Below are positions 1 to 10,823 of a DNA stretch of 64,000 nucleotides, piece after piece (the first letter of the stretch is position 1; every line of letters begins with the position of its first letter). Under the pieces are notes generated by a model. That model saw nothing but the letters and a program-made list of their open reading frames with translations. It searched no databases and was not told the origin of the DNA. Source of the DNA: Dryas octopetala (lineage: Eukaryota; Streptophyta; Magnoliopsida; Rosales; Rosaceae); NCBI GenBank assembly GCA_963921425.1, contig OY992835.1, positions 20,894,001 through 20,958,000 on the forward strand. Direction: 5' to 3'. The position numbers were made by a program, and so were the translations under genes.

Positions 1-1
1 A

Positions 2-547
2 GACTTTTCTGGGAGCCTCTCAAGCTCTAGGTGCCCAAACTCCAAAAGCCAGAATCTAGGAGATAATAGTCCATACACAGATGATAGAGCAGAGCCAGCT
101 GGAAGCAGACCCTTGAGCTTCTTGCTACAAAAGGACCTTGTAATTCAGAGACCTGAGTTATCAAGGAAGGAATATGAGTCCACTAGCTTCAGAATTCAGA
201 GCCTTGAACAAGAGCTCATGTCCTTGAAGAGGAGCCTTCAATGGCAGAGCATTTCAAAGAAAAAAGAGCCAATTTCAACCACAGCACAGAGCATCAAATC
301 ATTTGGTAAGGAAAGTAGGTCACTGAGCAAAAAGAGCAACCCACTTGGCAATGTGACAGGTTGCATTGGCTCTGTGAATTTTGCTTCACAAAGAAAGTAT
401 GCCAGTCGACTACTGAAGGTCTTTCGCCAAATTTCCTTGTTTGGAAGTAGAAAACAAAAGAGAAAGCCAGGTGCTGCCCCCAGCCCATGGTCCAAACCAA
501 TGCAGCAGAATACTCACCAACATAAGATGTATGAAAATCAGAACTAG
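2..547 (+). CDS. C-terminal part of an NPH3/RPT2-type BTB protein (partial, 5' end outside window)
   Basis: The reading frame is open from the left edge to a TAG at 545-547, so this is the last exon of a gene that begins outside the window. The 181 visible codons show a coiled-coil-like stretch (RIQSLEQELMSLKRSLQWQ) followed by a basic tail (RKYASRLLKVFRQISLFG, then KQKRK). This order, a short coiled coil after the NPH3 domain and then a basic Ser-rich tail, is typical of NPH3/RPT2-like substrate adaptors for CUL3 ubiquitin ligases, which act in phototropism and auxin-related signalling at the plasma membrane. The BTB and NPH3 domains themselves are not visible, so the family call rests on tail resemblance only. 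The last codons and the flank after the stop are repeated near 2988, which shows that a local duplication began inside this exon. Confidence 0.5.
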   Translation, partial: DFSGSLSSSRCPNSKSQNLGDNSPYTDDRAEPAGSRPLSFLLQKDLVIQRPELSRKEYESTSFRIQSLEQELMSLKRSLQWQSISKKKEPISTTAQSIKSFGKESRSLSKKSNPLGNVTGCIGSVNFASQRKYASRLLKVFRQISLFGSRKQKRKPGAAPSPWSKPMQQNTHQHKMYENQN

Positions 548-1140
548 TAATGATCATAACCAAGGGGTGAATAATTGTTCATGTGCAATTTTCTTAGAAA
601 AAAGTAGTTGCTGATTCACATACAACCAGGGCTTCAATATAAGAATGATATATATATTTGTGCATCTTGGCCAATTAAACGTTCATACATTCAACATGAG
701 ATTCATCAAATTAGTATATTTCAAGGAAACCATGGTAAGCCCAAACTCCCCATGTTTATACTACAACAGTTGATCATTGCTTGATTAAAATACATAGCAA
801 AACCAAAGAAACTAACAAAATAGGCTGTGAAAGAGCTGTTGTTGTTGCTAATTAAGCAATTGGAGCTGCTTCAGAAAAAGGTGTCATGATAAGCAGCCTT
901 GCACAAGAAATCATATACATCTTCAAAAAAAATTGTTCCTCATCGCTACCAATAACATCATATCCCAATAAGGAAGGAGGAGGCGATTAGAATATTGTAT
1001 CATATGCAAATTAGAGACATTAACTTCATAAATTTAGGTAGCAACACCCATGCGTACATATGCAGAACATCACCATAAAATCAATTAGCTTTATGTTAAA
1101 TTATTCCATAACTCAAAATCCCACCTACAAATACCTCATC
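525..1140. repeat. Degenerate tandem copy of the 2985-4020 region
   Basis: From the last codons of the NPH3-like gene onward, the sequence closely matches 2985-3170 (same TAG, same antisense-looking flank, same CATACAACCAGGGC stretch). It then matches 3320-3480 (CCAAACTCCCCATGTTTA, GGCTGTGAAAGAGCT) and 3895-3975. The middle of the source region, including the last TK exon, is missing here. The match is interrupted by small indels throughout, so this is an old local duplication rather than a recent one. Confidence 0.75.
820..1020 (-). pseudogene. Thymidine kinase remnant 1
   Basis: On the minus strand this carries the region just after the TK stop codon joined directly to part of TK exon 3 (the segment encoding [14 protein letters not shown] and the following codons), with roughly 420 bp between them deleted. 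Several substitutions and small indels break the reading frame. It cannot encode an enzyme. It is one of two TK fragments left of the intact gene at 3445-4903. Confidence 0.7.
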
Positions 1141-1235
1141 CAAACACAGCCTTAAAAAGGACTAAGAAAAATGAGAAAAAGTAATAATACTAGATACATC
1201 AAACTCCTCGAGGTTTATACTTGATTTGATCATAA

Positions 1236-1470
1236 CTTAGTAAAATGGCTTTAATTCAAACACCTGCTCCAGTTACTGGTGAAACTAAAGTCTCTAAGTA
1301 TATTCGTCTTAATGAACTCGGTGGGCAAAATTCAAGCCAATGCAGCGCTCCGTTTACTAAGCACCCATGCCCCTCAATACGAACACACTCGAGGATTTCA
1401 ACAGTCCTCCATGAACTCTAGTGTAAAGATGGCAATTTTGGTTTTCCACTCACCCACATGTTGGCTGTGA
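1236..1470 (-). pseudogene. F-box gene remnant
   Basis: This segment matches the 3' end of the neighbouring F-box gene (the GGTGAAACTAAAGTCTCT stretch, also at 1687) fused to an internal part of it (the CAATGCAG...AAGCACCC...GTAAAGATGGCAATTT stretch, also at 2125-2240). About 400 bp between the two parts is missing. No F-box motif remains. It is read as a decayed duplicate of the 1671-2794 gene. Confidence 0.65.
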
Positions 1471-1600
1471 AAAAGAGCTGCTACTGTGGTTCCTAGGCAA
1501 TTGGAGCTGCTTCAAAAATGGTGTCACTCTTTAAAGTTATTGGAAAAGCACCTCAAGTAATCACCATTCAGACCTGCAACAATTTTTCCATCATTATGCT
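1467..1600 (-). pseudogene. Thymidine kinase remnant 2
   Basis: This is a second truncated TK piece. It holds the 3' flank and last codons (as at 3418-3480) joined to the exon 3 end and splice-donor region (as at 3838-3900). Its internal deletion differs from that of remnant 1, so the two fragments arose by separate deletions. It adjoins the F-box remnant directly. Confidence 0.7.
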
Positions 1601-1670
1601 GTTCCAAACAATTGAATATCACAAAGAAATAGAAAATGAAAGACTCAGAGTGTTGGTTTTGGGTGTATGC

Positions 1671-2794
1671 TCAATTGCCGGTTATTGGTGAAACTAAAGT
1701 CTCTGAGTACATAACTGCTTTAGACGACAAACTAGTAGGAGTATCAAAAAAAGTGTTATTTTTCTTTTCCTTGGGATTACATAATGCCATGCTGCGTCCT
1801 TTATGGCAAGACATCAAAACTTCACCATTCTCTAAAATGCATATTGGCTTCTCCCCAAAAATTACAATCTTATTAGGAATTTTCATGAGTTCAGTCCAAG
1901 ATTCATTTACCCCATATTCCTTCATCACCCATATTGTAATTCTAAGATAGCAAGAGTTGTGATTCCACAAATATACACACACAGAATTTCTAATTGTCCC
2001 AACTCTCGCCGACTCACAATTTTTGGTCATAACATCAGGTAACGGCATCACCTCCTGAAATTTCTCCTCCACTAAATCAAAGGCAGTGATTCTTGCTCTT
2101 GAACTGCTTGAGCAAAGCCCTAACCAATGCAGAGAGCCATTTAATAAGCACCCCTGCCCACGCAGCCCATACAAGTCAACATTCTTGAGTTTTTCAACAG
2201 TCCATGAATTTTTCTTTAGTGTAAAGATGGCAATTTGGTTTCTCAACCTACGCGAACCACCCAATACAACCTTGTAATCTTCAGTGGTCCAATTGTAACC
2301 GAATCCATAAAACCTTGGACGAAACTTTTGTTTCGGTAAATTGTTGGTATCTTTAGTACTAGGGTTCCATAACAGAAAGCAGCCGTGGTCTCCTTTTAGA
2401 CATATCAACCCATTGCAAGATCCCACAATATTCCTATACAATCAATAAAACGTTGTTCTGGGCACCATTCTTGTAACTCATGCATTCTGTCTGGAACAGG
2501 ACCACCGCCGCCATCCTTCAATAGTGCTTCGTAGTCTATGGACCGGAGAGGATTGACTGAATACATGACTCTTCCTTTGACTGTGTGGCTCAGGTGCTTC
2601 CTAACAAAATGAGAATCGGAGGTTACAGCACGCCATGACTTGCATACACACCGAAATCTCAGTAAGGATTTGACTGGGAGCCTTGACAGTATTTCAACTA
2701 TGATATCAGCGCCGTAGTTGCCGAAACCACAACATTTGAGCATGCAACCTGAGGGGACCAGTTGCTGCTTCCGCTTCCGGAGGCCGTCCCACAT
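1671..2794 (-). pseudogene. F-box protein gene with one frameshift
   Basis: The N-terminal frame (ATG at 2794) encodes an F-box near residues 28-70, with IIVEILSRLPVKSLLRFRCV and CKSWRAV. A second frame (about 2441 to 1671) encodes a typical F-box-associated domain: IVGSCNGLICL, LLWNPSTKD, YGFGYN, DYKVV and GSLHWLG. The two frames overlap near 2437-2443, where one missing base would explain the break. Intact proteins of this family are SCF ubiquitin-ligase substrate receptors of about 360-400 residues, and the two frames together give about that length. Otherwise the gene is well preserved, so the lesion is recent, a sequencing error, or (less likely) an unusual intron. There are remnant copies on its 3' side. 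Confidence 0.75.
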
Positions 2795-2984
2795 TGTTAG
2801 TTTTCGTTATAGGTGGTTGAGATTGCAGAATTTCAGAACCCTAAAAAGGCTAGCAGTGTCTTTATGCGCAAGCAATAGTCCCACTATATAAGTAGATAAA
2901 TTGAAAATAATAACAGAGTAAAAAAATTGTGTTACATATGTCAATTGTGTTCAATTTTCAGGCCCAAATAAGCATATATACTCA

Positions 2985-3420
2985 TTGTATGAAAATCAGA
3001 ACTAGTAATGATCATAAACAGGGGGGTGAATAATTGCTCATGTGAAATTTTAGTAGGAAAAAGTAGTTGCTGATTCACATACAACCAGGGCATCAATATG
3101 AGAATACACATTTGCGCATGCTTGGCTAGTGTTACATGTTCATACACTCAATGCAAAGGGGTGGGAAAATTGATCCCACAAGAAAGAGACATTGGAGTTT
3201 GTAACAAATAATATGATTTCTTGCTAAAATTGTAATTAACTACAACTACAGAAATTAATCTTCATTCTATAAACATAATGAGAAGAGATGCATCTCACAA
3301 TTCACAAAGTACATTTGTTAGGTCCAAACTCCCCATGTTTAGAGACTAGAACAGGCACAGCTGATCATTGCCTGATCAAAATACATATATAGGAAACCCA
3401 ATGAAAATAATATAGAGGCT
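2985..3420. repeat. Source copy of the local duplication (NPH3 tail and TK 3' flank)
   Basis: This stretch repeats the last few codons and stop of the left-edge NPH3-like exon and about 430 bp of flank, running up to the 3' end of the TK gene. It has no open gene of its own. The order (NPH3 tail, flank, TK) is the same in the degenerate copy at 525-1140, so the two were one tandem duplication. The F-box gene lies between the copies. Confidence 0.7.
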
Positions 3421-3444
3421 GTGAAAGAGCTGCTACTGTTGTTG

Positions 3445-4903
3445 CTAAACAATTGGAGCTGCTTCAGAAGTGTTGTCACTCGTAAATTTATGGGACTCCA
3501 CAACACTTCTTGCAGCTTTCATGAGAACTTGTCCATTGACATAGTGTTGGCGACACACAGGCATGTAGACATCAGCCCCACCAATCAGTTCTGTCCGAGT
3601 CTCCTCTGTCTTCCTCAGGGTAAAGAAGGCTCGTTTTCCACACATTTCACATCGGGCTGTCAACTTGGTCACAGTATCAGCAAGAGGTACTACGTCAAGC
3701 ACCGAGCCAAAGCTCCTCCTGCAAATAAGAATCATAAAAACCCATCAAGGGATTTAATGGTACTGAAAACCAGCTACAGAAGCTAACAACACAAGCATAA
3801 CTGCTGGGCAAGAGTACCCAAAAAACAAGTGGGGATTTTATTGAAAATCACCTCAAGTAATCACCATCGAGGCCTGCAACAATTACAGTTTTTCCATCAT
3901 GATCAGCAGCCTTGCAGCAGAAATCATATAGATCCTCAAAAAATTGAGCCTCATCGATACCAATAACATCAAGCTGTCAATATATCCCAAATTAGATTAC
4001 ATCATATGCATCAAATTAGAGACACTAACAGACACTAACTTCAGTAGCATTGAATCTAGATAGCAACACCAAGTTAGTACTTCTATGCAAATGAATAAGT
4101 GCCCTTAGTTTGAGCCACCCGTGACCCAGAATTTGTATCACATTTCACAGAGCAACCATCAAAACCCAGATAGATTTTAAGCAACAGACAACAGATACAT
4201 GACTAATACAATTGAACCTCCTCATAATAAACCATCAATTAGCATAACACAACACGTTTCACATAAATCAAGGTCAAGATCAGATAGTGGGAAATCACTC
4301 ATGTTATACAATAGACAAATATAATTAGGAAACAAAAAAAATTTGATAAACCCCAACAAATATTTCTACAATTCCCAAATTCCCAACTCCAAAATTACCT
4401 TCTCATAAGCATCTCCTCCAAAATTTTGCCTAAACGACGACAGATCAGGCAAAGCCCAGCATGGAAACTTCACCCCATCATGCGTCACAATCGAATCAAT
4501 AGCATACCTCGTATCCTTACTAGATTTTATCATAGCCACATTCCTACACATAAAAAAGTGAAATTTAGCATCCCATCACCTGATTTTGATAAACAGATTT
4601 AATTTCTAATTAACAATTTTCACAGAAATAGCTCTGAATTGACCAAAAATTCGAAAATTACCGGCCACTGTTACCCTCGGACTTGATCCGGCGGAGGAGA
4701 GCGGTGGTTTTTCCGGCGAACATGGGGCCCATGATGACGTGGACCTCACCGGAGGCGGCGCGGCGGGACGGGTCGGTGTTGGCAGAGTCGGTGGTGAAGG
4801 GAATTGGGGACTTGAAGGAAGCCATTGATTTAGGGCAACAGCGAGATAGTGGATTTGAAGTGTGGAGAGGGAAGAAGAGAGGTGGGAAGGTAAGAGCTTT
4901 CAT
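3445..4903 (-). CDS. TK1: Thymidine kinase (TK1 type), probably plastid-targeted
   Basis: Phosphorylates thymidine to dTMP with ATP in the nucleotide salvage pathway. Four exons fit with GT-AG introns: 4903-4662, 4543-4399, 3973-3852 and 3718-3445, totalling 783 nt and 260 residues. Key motifs are the P-loop [12 protein letters not shown] in exon 1, [15 protein letters not shown] across the first junction, the DEAQFF motif carrying the catalytic Glu in exon 3, and a zinc-binding [14 protein letters not shown]...VCRQH in exon 4. The first 50 or so residues are hydrophobic then Ser/Pro-rich, like a transit peptide; an in-frame ATG at 4824 would give a shorter cytosolic form and one at 5020 a longer one. 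Plants often have one cytosolic and one organellar TK1. The gene looks intact, with two broken partial copies downstream. Confidence 0.93.
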
Positions 4904-5035
4904 GGTGAGAATAAATAGAGAGAGGAAATGAGAGAAAAATGGAGCATTTTTTGAGTTTGAAAGATTTGGAGGGAAATCAGAAACTTTTGGTTTTGGAGGT
5001 AAGCTAAAGTTGGGTAACATTAGCTTGTTGAACAC

Positions 5036-7069
5036 ACCTCGCCAAAAAAAAAAAAAATAGAAATCAAATTATTGCATTAGCTTGTTTAGCACACCTCAAA
5101 TTTTGAAAAAATACCCATTTTACCCTTTTGCCTATTTAAATTTTTGAATAAAAAAATTCCCTCCCCTATCTGGCTATCTCCAATTTCTCGAAGTAATTAT
5201 CTTGATGAGAAGAAAATCCATTTTCTGACATCTCTCTCATTTTCTTTTCCATGCCTTTAAAACTTCTTTGCCATTTTTTTGGTCTTCCTTGCATTCTCAA
5301 GCTATCGACCATTATTGCTCATTTAATTTTTTTTTCTTTTTCTTTTGCGTATATATTTTGTATTGGAGTCATTAAAATATAGTTTTCATGAGGTAGACCG
5401 AAGCTATCTCCACTAGGTCCATGTATTCAATCTCCACACTTGAATGATCGGCTAAAAATATGAGTCAAAACTTGATGTTTCACAAACTTTTGTATAATCT
5501 AATAGAGTGAGTTCTTATAAAATAATTGTTTAGCCTCCAATTTGACCTTATATAAATTACTTGGTTAATTAGTAATTCAAACAAAGGTAACATGTAGTGT
5601 TTTACCTTCATGACAAGAAGTAAAAAATTAGATAAAACTTCACGATGAGTGATATAATTAAAACAAAAAACAAAAAAACAAAACTTGAAAACCTTTCTTC
5701 CTCACATAAACAACTTGTGCAGAGGATCGAACTAAAAAGAAATTATTTGATTTTTTAAGAAAGGGAATACAGTGGTCCCTCCCTCAAATTTTTCACAAGT
5801 GAATAAGAAAACTCTTATTTGTTAATTATAGATTTTATAGGCAAATGCTATGCTACAAAGTAAATAAAAAGTATAGTTGCATAAAGGTTGTGGAGAACTT
5901 ACCAATTTACCACATCAGGTTTTCACTTTTCATTGGTTGATGAAGGAAAACTCTGTGAGCCTGCTGTCCAGTAGCTACTAGTAGACCAGCATTCTTCACA
6001 TTACATGGTGAATGAAAAGTCATTGTCTCCAAGTCTCCAACACATAATTAACCAACTATATATTATTTTGTCTTACACCTCGCCAAACTTGCCCACCACT
6101 TTTCATATTCCTCCTTTCACAAATCTTCCTTGGGAATTTTGGAACGTTTTTTTGGTTGATAGTTATTGTGAATCTGCATGTATATAATTATTATAGATCA
6201 TTTTGGTTTAATTGAAGTATGCTTTTATTTTATGGATGATTTTTTTATAGGGTGATATTCTTTTGTCATACTATAAATCTAAACTATACATTTAATTAAA
6301 TGTCAACTTAATCAATAATCTAAATTCATAGTTTATTGATATAATGTATTATGTTGTTAAACTTGAGAAAATTTACCGAAAGAGTGTTATGTATAAATGT
6401 CCATTGACTTTAGGTACCAAATTATAATGTTTTTTCATTTTAACTATTAAAACATTTATGTCATTTCACTTTAGATACTAAATTTCAGTTTAGGTACCAA
6501 CTTTAAAAAACATGGTTATATCGAACTGTGATTGTCTAACAATCATAACTTTTTTATTGATTTGTTGTTTTTTCAATATTTGCAAGGCTTAAACTTTAAT
6601 GTTTAGTTTTTGGGTTATAGGACTTCATCCCACAAACCTAAATCAAAATTATGAAACCCTTAAAAATTTTGATTTTTTATAAATTTTAAATAGTCACAAC
6701 TGTGACTGTTCGACAATTACAACTGTAACTGTTCGACAATCACAACTGTATAACAAACTAATTTGTGACCTAATCCAAAATATTTTACTCTAGGTTAGTA
6801 CCTAAACTAAAAAAAATTAGTGACTTGCTGCTTTACTAAAAAACTATTGATATTTGATATTTAATTATAATTTTCTATATGTATAATGTATTGCGATTTT
6901 TTTATCAAAATAGTTAATATATTTAGAAAACCAATACAAGAAATGAAAGACAGGCCACCCCAAACAACAACAACCTACAACTAACACATGAGATAAAAAG
7001 GGCCCAAAAACCCCAAACCCAAAAAACCACAACAAAGAGCCACATTGATCTTAACCCCATCAGACACAA
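5036..7069. other. Gene-free AT-rich region
   Basis: No reading frame here resembles a protein. Around 6410-6850 there is a compact repeat region: GGTACCAA-type ends, one inverted and three direct copies of a CAACTGTGACTGTTCGACAAT-like motif, and a matching TTAGTACCTAAAC near the right end. It may be a decayed MITE. The 5'-flanking promoter of the TK gene should lie within the first few hundred bases. Confidence 0.5.
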
Positions 7070-7837
7070 CACAAGTTACACAAGGCATGCATTATTCCTC
7101 TTTAATTTGAACAACAAAACTACTAGTCTCTATATATATCAATGATGCATGTGATGGGACGATGCCTCAATTTCGATCCCATTATCAGGACATCATGTAG
7201 TGCTTATAGCCTTGGATATCCATGCATGTAATCCACTCATCACCAAAACCACCATTTGGATGGAGCGTGTTGTGGATAAAATTACCAAACTAACCTCGTC
7301 CCTTGCAACTTATTGTAAGATATATAGTCAATATATATGATATTGATAATTAAATTAAATTAAGGGGTTGTAAGAAGTAAAAAAAAAAATAAAAAACACA
7401 GGGAGTCGAAGAGAATACGTAGTTAAATATATTTTCCAAAGGCCAAAGCGACAAAGGGTGGTCATTTAAATTTATAAGAAAGGTGAAATAGTAATGTGAG
7501 AAATAGCTGGAGCTAGGCTAGCTAGCTAGAAAGACCAAATTAAGTCCCTTTCGTGGGGAACACGAATAAAGATGCTGATAATTGCTAACCATATTCCAAC
7601 ATCCAAATTAAAAGTTCCAAATTTAATTACTTTCTATGAGTATAACATTAATTGGCATGTGAGTGACAAAGTTCATATTATATATTATCTAATATAACCT
7701 GGCTTATGATGATCATAAGCTCCCATACCCAACAGTATGTTGGTTTTAATAAGGTGGAACTTAATTGTTTATTTATAAATATAACATGCATGCTGAGAAT
7801 ATATGGACCACCATATATGCATGCATGAATCATGATC

Positions 7838-7861
7838 CATATATATATATATATATATATG
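7838..7861. repeat. AT dinucleotide microsatellite
   Basis: A run of about 12 AT units lies in the promoter-distal flank of RNA-binding gene 1. Shorter AT runs occur at 8625-8640 and 13166-13188. This is ordinary simple sequence with no coding content. Confidence 0.9.
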
Positions 7862-8883
7862 TACACCATATTTTGCATTTGTGGGCCTAAAAAGATAGCT
7901 CGAGTTGTCTTTCCAAAGTCAAATATATGGAGGTGAATTCACAGTGAGAATAACCGTGAATCCTAGCACCCTTCTTAAAAGTAAAATGCTTTGCTGTTGT
8001 TAATTAAAATCAAATTAAAAGACGTTTTATTCCCCCTAAATTTCAGTTTGGTGAGATTTGAATTTATGAGTATAAGCTTGCAAATATACTATACATTTCT
8101 TGTCATCCAAGTTAACATTTAATTTCGATTACAAAAAAAGAAAAGAAAAAGAAAGATATCTTAAATTCCAAATATACTTAAATTTAGGACATAATCTGTA
8201 TCAAATTTTACATAAAGTTAGAGTAGTAAACTTACCAAATAATGCTAGGTGATTCACACCTACAAGCTCTAAAGCTTTAGATGGGGTTTTTTATTTTTTA
8301 TATATAATATATATAGTAAATATAATACTATATAAAATTAATTTTTTTATCTTATATTTTAGGTTATAATACTATATATTTGAGCTTAACTAGCGGTTAA
8401 GCAAATTATTTAAGCTCAACTTAATTCATTCAACCATAATTCATAATGGGTTGATTTTAAGTCATATTTATATTTTACCAAATCGAGTTAAATTCGGATG
8501 CCGAACTCAAATTCAGTAAAAAGAGTTTTGGATGATCTCCCAATCGACCTAACTTGTCCGCCTCCTACCCCTAATTGTAGGTGTTGACTATTATCAAAGG
8601 ATTTTTTCATTTATCTTTGACTTTTATATATATATATTTCTAGCAATGGACTTGTTTTATCTAACAAATATATCAATAATTTAATTTATGTAGTTGTTGG
8701 TTGAATCTTCTCACTTAAATATTATTTTCCTTTATTATAATTTATATATATATATATTTGCTGATTTAAGTTGTGACAATGAATCATAACATATTGTTTT
8801 CTTTTGAATCAAAATGAATCATAACACATCATGCAATCTACAAACTTTCTAGCAAACAAAGGAAATCTACAAACCAAAACTAA

Positions 8884-9586
8884 GGCCTTGTTTGAGATTG
8901 CGATGGAAGACCCAAAAACTGCTGTGAATGACAATTCTTAATCACCTACAGCGGTTTTGGTGTTTGATAAAAAAATTAAAAACTGTTTTTTCCCACAATT
9001 CTCAACTCCCCACAATAAAAACAGAAAGTAGGTTTCTAGGTGCTTTTGAAAGTTGCAGTGAATCACAGCAACAATGAATATTTTATTTTACCCATAATAT
9101 CCTCATTGATTTCTATATTTTTAATTTGTATATTTTAAATTTAAAAATATGTCTATTGTTAGTTATATTTTATATTGTGATAATTAATTATAATATTTTA
9201 TTTGCACGATTAAAATTATAATATACCTAAAAAAATAATAGACATACTTATTTAATAATGTTGTTCTTAGAAAAATTAATGCTAATAAAAATTTGTAGCC
9301 AAAAATTGAAAAAACAAGTAAAACACATTTTATTTTTACCAAACAAATAAGTGAAAGACACTTTTTGCATCATGTCTATTTTAATTATACACAGTCACAG
9401 CACTTTTACATTAACATTTACCAAACACTTTGATACTGTTTTTTGCACTCACAGCACTTTTAAAAACATACTTTACCAAACACTTAGCTGCTTTATTTTA
9501 CAGTTGACTTTACTTTACAACTGACTTTACTTCACAGCTGTTTTACCTCACAGCTGTTTTTTCATACAGTAATACCAAACTGGCCT
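8884..9586. mobile_element. PIF/Harbinger-like MITE, 703 bp
   Basis: The element begins GGCCTTGTTTGAGATT and ends with the inverted match of AGGCCAGTTTGGTATT. It is flanked on both sides by TAA (8881-8883 and 9587-9589), as expected for the TAA/TTA target sites of this superfamily. The paralogous block is uninterrupted at the corresponding place (about 25985), which supports a true insertion. The interior is AT-rich with no transposase, so it is non-autonomous. It lies about 1.2 kb upstream of the RNA-binding gene's start codon. Confidence 0.75.
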
Positions 9587-9987
9587 TAAGATGAAAAGAG
9601 ACCAAGCAAAAGTCATCAAAATCAATGGCTAATGTTATGGTATTGGGTCCACTCCAATGTGGGTTCAAAATTTTTATGCACCTCGCACAAATGTGCAACA
9701 CCATATAATGCTGGTTTTCTTTTCTTTTTCTTTTTTATTTACAAAAAGTAAAAAAGGAGTGAAGGGAAGGACAAGTAATGAGTAATCCTCCTCATTTGAT
9801 CAGATCAGAGATCAAAAGCAACATTTTTCATTACCAAATCTCCGATTTTGTTTTTGACAAATTTTGTTTAGGCATTTCCCAATACACATTTCATATTCAA
9901 ATCGAATTCGCATTAGAAAATCAATAAAGTCTATAAAAAGTGAAAAAAAAAAGGTGAAAAAATCTTCGTCTTCCCATTTACAGAGCC

Positions 9988-9996
9988 TATATATTC
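9988..9996 (+). promoter_or_regulatory. Probable TATA box of RNA-binding gene 1
   Basis: TATATATTC sits in the same position and context as the TATA motif of the paralogue at 26383. Both are followed by pyrimidine-rich CTCTCTCT tracts typical of plant core promoters and transcript leaders. Transcription is expected to start about 30 bp downstream, which gives a leader of about 0.5 kb after a leader intron is removed. Confidence 0.55.
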
Positions 9997-10823
9997 CTCG
10001 ACCTCCCAACACCTTATCTTTCTCTCTCTATAACCTTGTGTTTCTCTCTCTAGAAATACACATTTTTTAATCTATTACTCTGTTTGGTAACTGAATTTGC
10101 ATTTGGTAATCAAATAAGCACCATTGAAAGAACAAATAAAAAGGTTGGAGGGGGCATATATAGAGAGGAGGTTGAACATGCCCTCTGTTCTTATTCTTAC
10201 AGTGCCTCCTCTCAGATCTTAGTTTCTTTCAAGATTTGGCATCTGGGTTTTCATTAATCGGTGGGTACGGTGGCAATCTGATTTGGGTTTTTAATTTTTT
10301 CTGAATTGGTTGAGGATTTGGATCCTAGTAAATTTTTCTGATTGATATTCTTTCTGGGTTTGTTCTAGGTGTACTTAATCCCGGGTCTAGTATTTGATCG
10401 GTGAAGGATCGGATGCTTCTAAATTGAATCCAGGAATACTTGTTTTTAAATCGGATTACAATCTGTGCGTTTGTAATATTTCAAAACAAAGGTACTGTTC
10501 TTTCTAGTTTGGTGGGTTATATATTTATCCGTATTTGATTCCAGTTGGTGAGTGGTTTATTGTGGATAAAAAGATTAGATTTTATTTGAGCTGTGGGCGT
10601 TGTTGTGAAATTGGATTTGATATTTGGCTACATTTCATTTACTGGAATTGATTTTCTCTTGTTTTTATTATACAATTGTATTGGATCCAGTATTAAATAC
10701 CTCTTCTGTTCTGAATTGGGTTTAATATTTTGATAAAGGTTGCATCTTTTGTTATGAGATGGATTCAAGTGTGATGTGCATTTTGTGAATTTTCTCAAGC
10801 TTATTATTTTGGTTGTAGAGAAA

